DNA of 7,921 bases, taken from Verrucomicrobiota bacterium (lineage in GTDB: Bacteria; Verrucomicrobiota; Verrucomicrobiia; Limisphaerales; JACRJZ01). Below the pieces are notes generated by a model. It was given only the letters and a program-made list of their open reading frames with translations, had not been told where the DNA came from and made no database searches. Shown here piece by piece: positions 6,342-7,921 of this stretch. Positions within the stretch are counted from its first letter, which is position 1, and each line of letters begins with the position of its first letter. The position numbers were made by a program, and so were the translations under genes. The stretch lies in contig JAKLEJ010000155.1 in assembly GCA_022711695.1 (NCBI GenBank), forward strand, positions 1 through 7,921, read 5' to 3'.

Positions 6342-7300
6342 CTCAGGAAGATGGACTTCATCTCGGCAACACCGGTCTCCAGGTTTGCGAGCACTTCCGG
6401 CCATTCCACGCGCAGGAATGGCCGCGCTCCAGGCTCCGCCCCCTCGAGGGCTTGCGCCGCCACGAGCGACTCGGCAACGGCCGGCTCCAAGAGGCGTCTA
6501 AAGAGCTTCTCGGCAGCAGCCGGGTTGGGCCCGTTTCGAACGAGACAGACCGTGTTCGGAATCAGCAAGGTCTCGCGCGTGGGAGGCAGGGCCGCCAGGG
6601 GAAGGCCGTTGCGCAAGCCCACGGCCACATCATCGGAATCGGTCAACCCGATCCAGGCCTCGCCCCGGCCGACGCGCCGGACCACGTCCGAGTTGCCCTC
6701 GACCAGCCAGGGTTTGTTGGCCTGGAGGGCGCGGCACCAGGTGCGCCAGGCTTCCGCGCCCCAAGCCTGGCGTAAGGCCAGAAAATGTGTGCAGGTCGTC
6801 CCGAACAAGGGGTAAGCCAGGGCCACCCGTCCCCGCCAGACCGCGTTGGTCAGATCGCTTAGCGAGACGACTCCGTCAGCCGGCAGATTTCGAACGAGGT
6901 TGGTGTTGATCACGAGGCGGCGGCTGCGAAAACCGAACGCGGCCCAGCCGTTGGTCTCGACCAACACGCCCGCCGCCGCCAATTGACGCGCGCGCAACTC
7001 CTCATTGCCCCAGAAGACATCGCAAACCGGGCGGGTCCGCTCCGCCAGGAGCCGCTGAGCCAGGCCGACGGTCTTGACCGCTTCGCTGTCATAGAGGGCC
7101 TCGACGCGGATGCCGGTCTGGCGGGTGAAGTCCTGGAGGATGGGTTCGGCATACACCTGGTCCTGGGCGGCATAGACGACGACCACGGGAGCGGCGTCCT
7201 GGCGGCAGCCCGCCGCCAAGGCCAGCACGCCCAGCAGCGCCGCCAGGAGCCCCGCCCGGCTCCAGGCAAATCGTTGCGTCCACTGAAGGCAGGTCATCAT
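6338..7300 (-). CDS. ABC transporter solute-binding lipoprotein, Fe(III)/FbpA-like class
   Basis: This 320-aa extracytoplasmic binding protein should deliver its ligand to the permease encoded directly downstream. The N-terminus is a lipoprotein signal: R10/R15, a hydrophobic core (about 17-29), then LAAGC with Cys32 as the lipidation site. The mature part has the periplasmic-binding-protein type II plan. VVVVYAAQDQVYAEPILQDF (39-58) is the first strand and helix, with CDVFWGNE (93-100) in the place of the family's DVFW segment. GTTCTHF (167-173) and LVEGNSDVVRRVGRGEAWIGLTDSDD (199-224) come from the second lobe. The tandem tyrosines that bind iron in classical FbpA are not seen; DSDD occupies about that place, so iron is not assured as ligand. 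The start at 7300 forms ATGA with the upstream stop; the second ATG at 7297 would also serve. Its stop overlaps the permease start in the same way. There is no clear Shine-Dalgarno. Length is normal for the family. Confidence 0.85.
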   Translation of the reverse strand: MMTCLQWTQRFAWSRAGLLAALLGVLALAAGCRQDAAPVVVVYAAQDQVYAEPILQDFTRQTGIRVEALYDSEAVKTVGLAQRLLAERTRPVCDVFWGNEELRARQLAAAGVLVETNGWAAFGFRSRRLVINTNLVRNLPADGVVSLSDLTNAVWRGRVALAYPLFGTTCTHFLALRQAWGAEAWRTWCRALQANKPWLVEGNSDVVRRVGRGEAWIGLTDSDDVAVGLRNGLPLAALPPTRETLLIPNTVCLVRNGPNPAAAEKLFRRLLEPAVAESLVAAQALEGAEPGARPFLRVEWPEVLANLETGVAEMKSIFLR

Positions 7301-7921
7301 GCGGTGCGTTTGTGATAGAACCACCATTCGAAAACCAGGAAAGCCAGGCACGCCAAGGCAAGCCACCGCCAGAGCTCGGTGTTCGCCCGCTTGACGGTGT
7401 TGGCAGCCACCCCGCCGAACTTGCCCATAGGCAGCTCGGCCCGCGGCCGGATGTCGCTCTCGAAACTGTCCAGCAGATTGACGCAGAACCGAACGGAGTT
7501 GGTTCCGGCCTCCAGACGATGCACCCCCTGCCGGTGGGTCTCGGCGAAGAGGATTTCGCGCGACGGCGGCTCCAGGACAAGGTCCTTCTCCGCGCCGTCC
7601 GGGCTCACGATCCGCGCCCGGCCGACCGCCTGAGGCAAGCTCAGGCGCAGGGGCTCGCCGCTGCGCACCGTCAGGCGGCTGTTTCCGGTCGAGGCCGGAT
7701 TCAGCCACTCGACGGCGTTGGCTATGAAGATGGGGAAGGAGATGCGCAAGGGCCAGGTGCTTTGGAGCGTATCGAAGCCGATCCAGACGACCCGCTGCCG
7801 GCCGATCTCGCCGGCGACGATCAGCGGCGTCTGCTGGGCTTCGAGCAAGGTGAGGCCCCAGGTGGGCGCATGCACGCCCTGGCTCGAGGCGATCTGGACG
7901 TTGTCGAAGTTCACAAAGCGC
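7297..7921 (-). CDS. BatA-like / VWA-type membrane protein, C-terminal part (5' partial)
   Basis: The frame is open at the right edge; 207 residues of the C-terminus are visible and the start lies outside the window. The GTG at 7914 is an internal codon (…RFVNFDN…), not a convincing start. The visible part begins in a conserved segment: TPLIVAGEIGRQRVVWIGFDTLQSTWPLRISFPIFIANAVEWLNP reads as the region in which BatA/WFA-type proteins continue after their VWA domain. A beta-rich domain follows (GEPLRLSLPQAVGRARIVSPDG, then GVHRLEAG). The protein closes with one membrane helix near the C-terminus (WRWLALACLAFLVFEWWFY) and a short basic tail. No VWA metal site is visible, because that part would lie upstream. 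The stop overlaps the next gene's start as ATGA. The assignment rests on remembered family patterns and is moderately sure. Such proteins typically sit next to MoxR and DUF58 genes, which may lie just beyond the edge. Confidence 0.7.
   Translation of the reverse strand, partial: RFVNFDNVQIASSQGVHAPTWGLTLLEAQQTPLIVAGEIGRQRVVWIGFDTLQSTWPLRISFPIFIANAVEWLNPASTGNSRLTVRSGEPLRLSLPQAVGRARIVSPDGAEKDLVLEPPSREILFAETHRQGVHRLEAGTNSVRFCVNLLDSFESDIRPRAELPMGKFGGVAANTVKRANTELWRWLALACLAFLVFEWWFYHKRTA

Noticed and set aside
5598..6815. Open + strand frame of 405 codons opposite the permease and binding-protein genes
   Set aside because: It is rich in Arg/Gln/Gly and crosses two real gene boundaries on the other strand. 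No domain or start signal is seen.
7301..7708. Upstream extension of the solute-binding protein frame as far as 7708
   Set aside because: It overlaps the BatA-like coding sequence and would bury the lipoprotein signal 136 residues inside the protein.

Overview
The window is strongly GC-rich, with G/C at most third codon positions and genes packed end to end. Judging from remembered family resemblance only (no search was possible), the gene types point to the PVC group, most likely Verrucomicrobiota of the Pedosphaera/Limisphaera kind, with Planctomycetota as second choice. These types are paired VWA/glutamine-amidotransferase-like membrane proteins, NHL-propeller lipoproteins, and an NHS-type MFS symporter.

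Layout. On the + strand, the left edge holds the C-terminal half (about six membrane helices) of an MFS transporter of the nucleoside:H+ symporter type, ending at 604. A perfect 13-bp inverted repeat with a 3-nt loop begins at the last base of its stop codon. About 290 non-coding bases follow, with a different texture from the coding DNA. The rest of the window, 898 to 7921, is one minus-strand operon read from right to left and convergent with the MFS gene. Its order is: (1) the C-terminal end of a BatA-like/VWA-type membrane protein, running off the right edge; (2) a 320-aa lipoprotein, a solute-binding protein of the Fe(III)/FbpA-like class; (3) an 848-aa protein that joins a two-domain Fe(III)-type ABC permease (about 476 aa) to a six-bladed NHL beta-propeller carrying its own lipobox; (4) a 966-aa membrane protein with a VWA domain, a class-I glutamine-amidotransferase-like domain and a second VWA-like domain. 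All three gene junctions are ATGA start/stop overlaps, so the four genes are very probably co-transcribed and translationally coupled.

How the genes may work together. The solute-binding lipoprotein and permease form two of the three parts of an ABC importer; the ATPase is not in the window and may lie upstream beyond the right edge. The propeller is predicted to sit on the periplasmic face next to the permease. Flanking them are two envelope VWA proteins of the Bat/MoxR-associated type, whose usual partners (MoxR ATPase, DUF58 protein) may also lie upstream. The interesting feature is therefore an importer embedded in a Bat-like VWA operon, with its permease covalently joined to an extracytoplasmic propeller that looks like a lipoprotein. 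Substrate and purpose cannot be read from the sequence.

No rRNA, tRNA, CRISPR array, insertion sequence or convincing promoter was seen.
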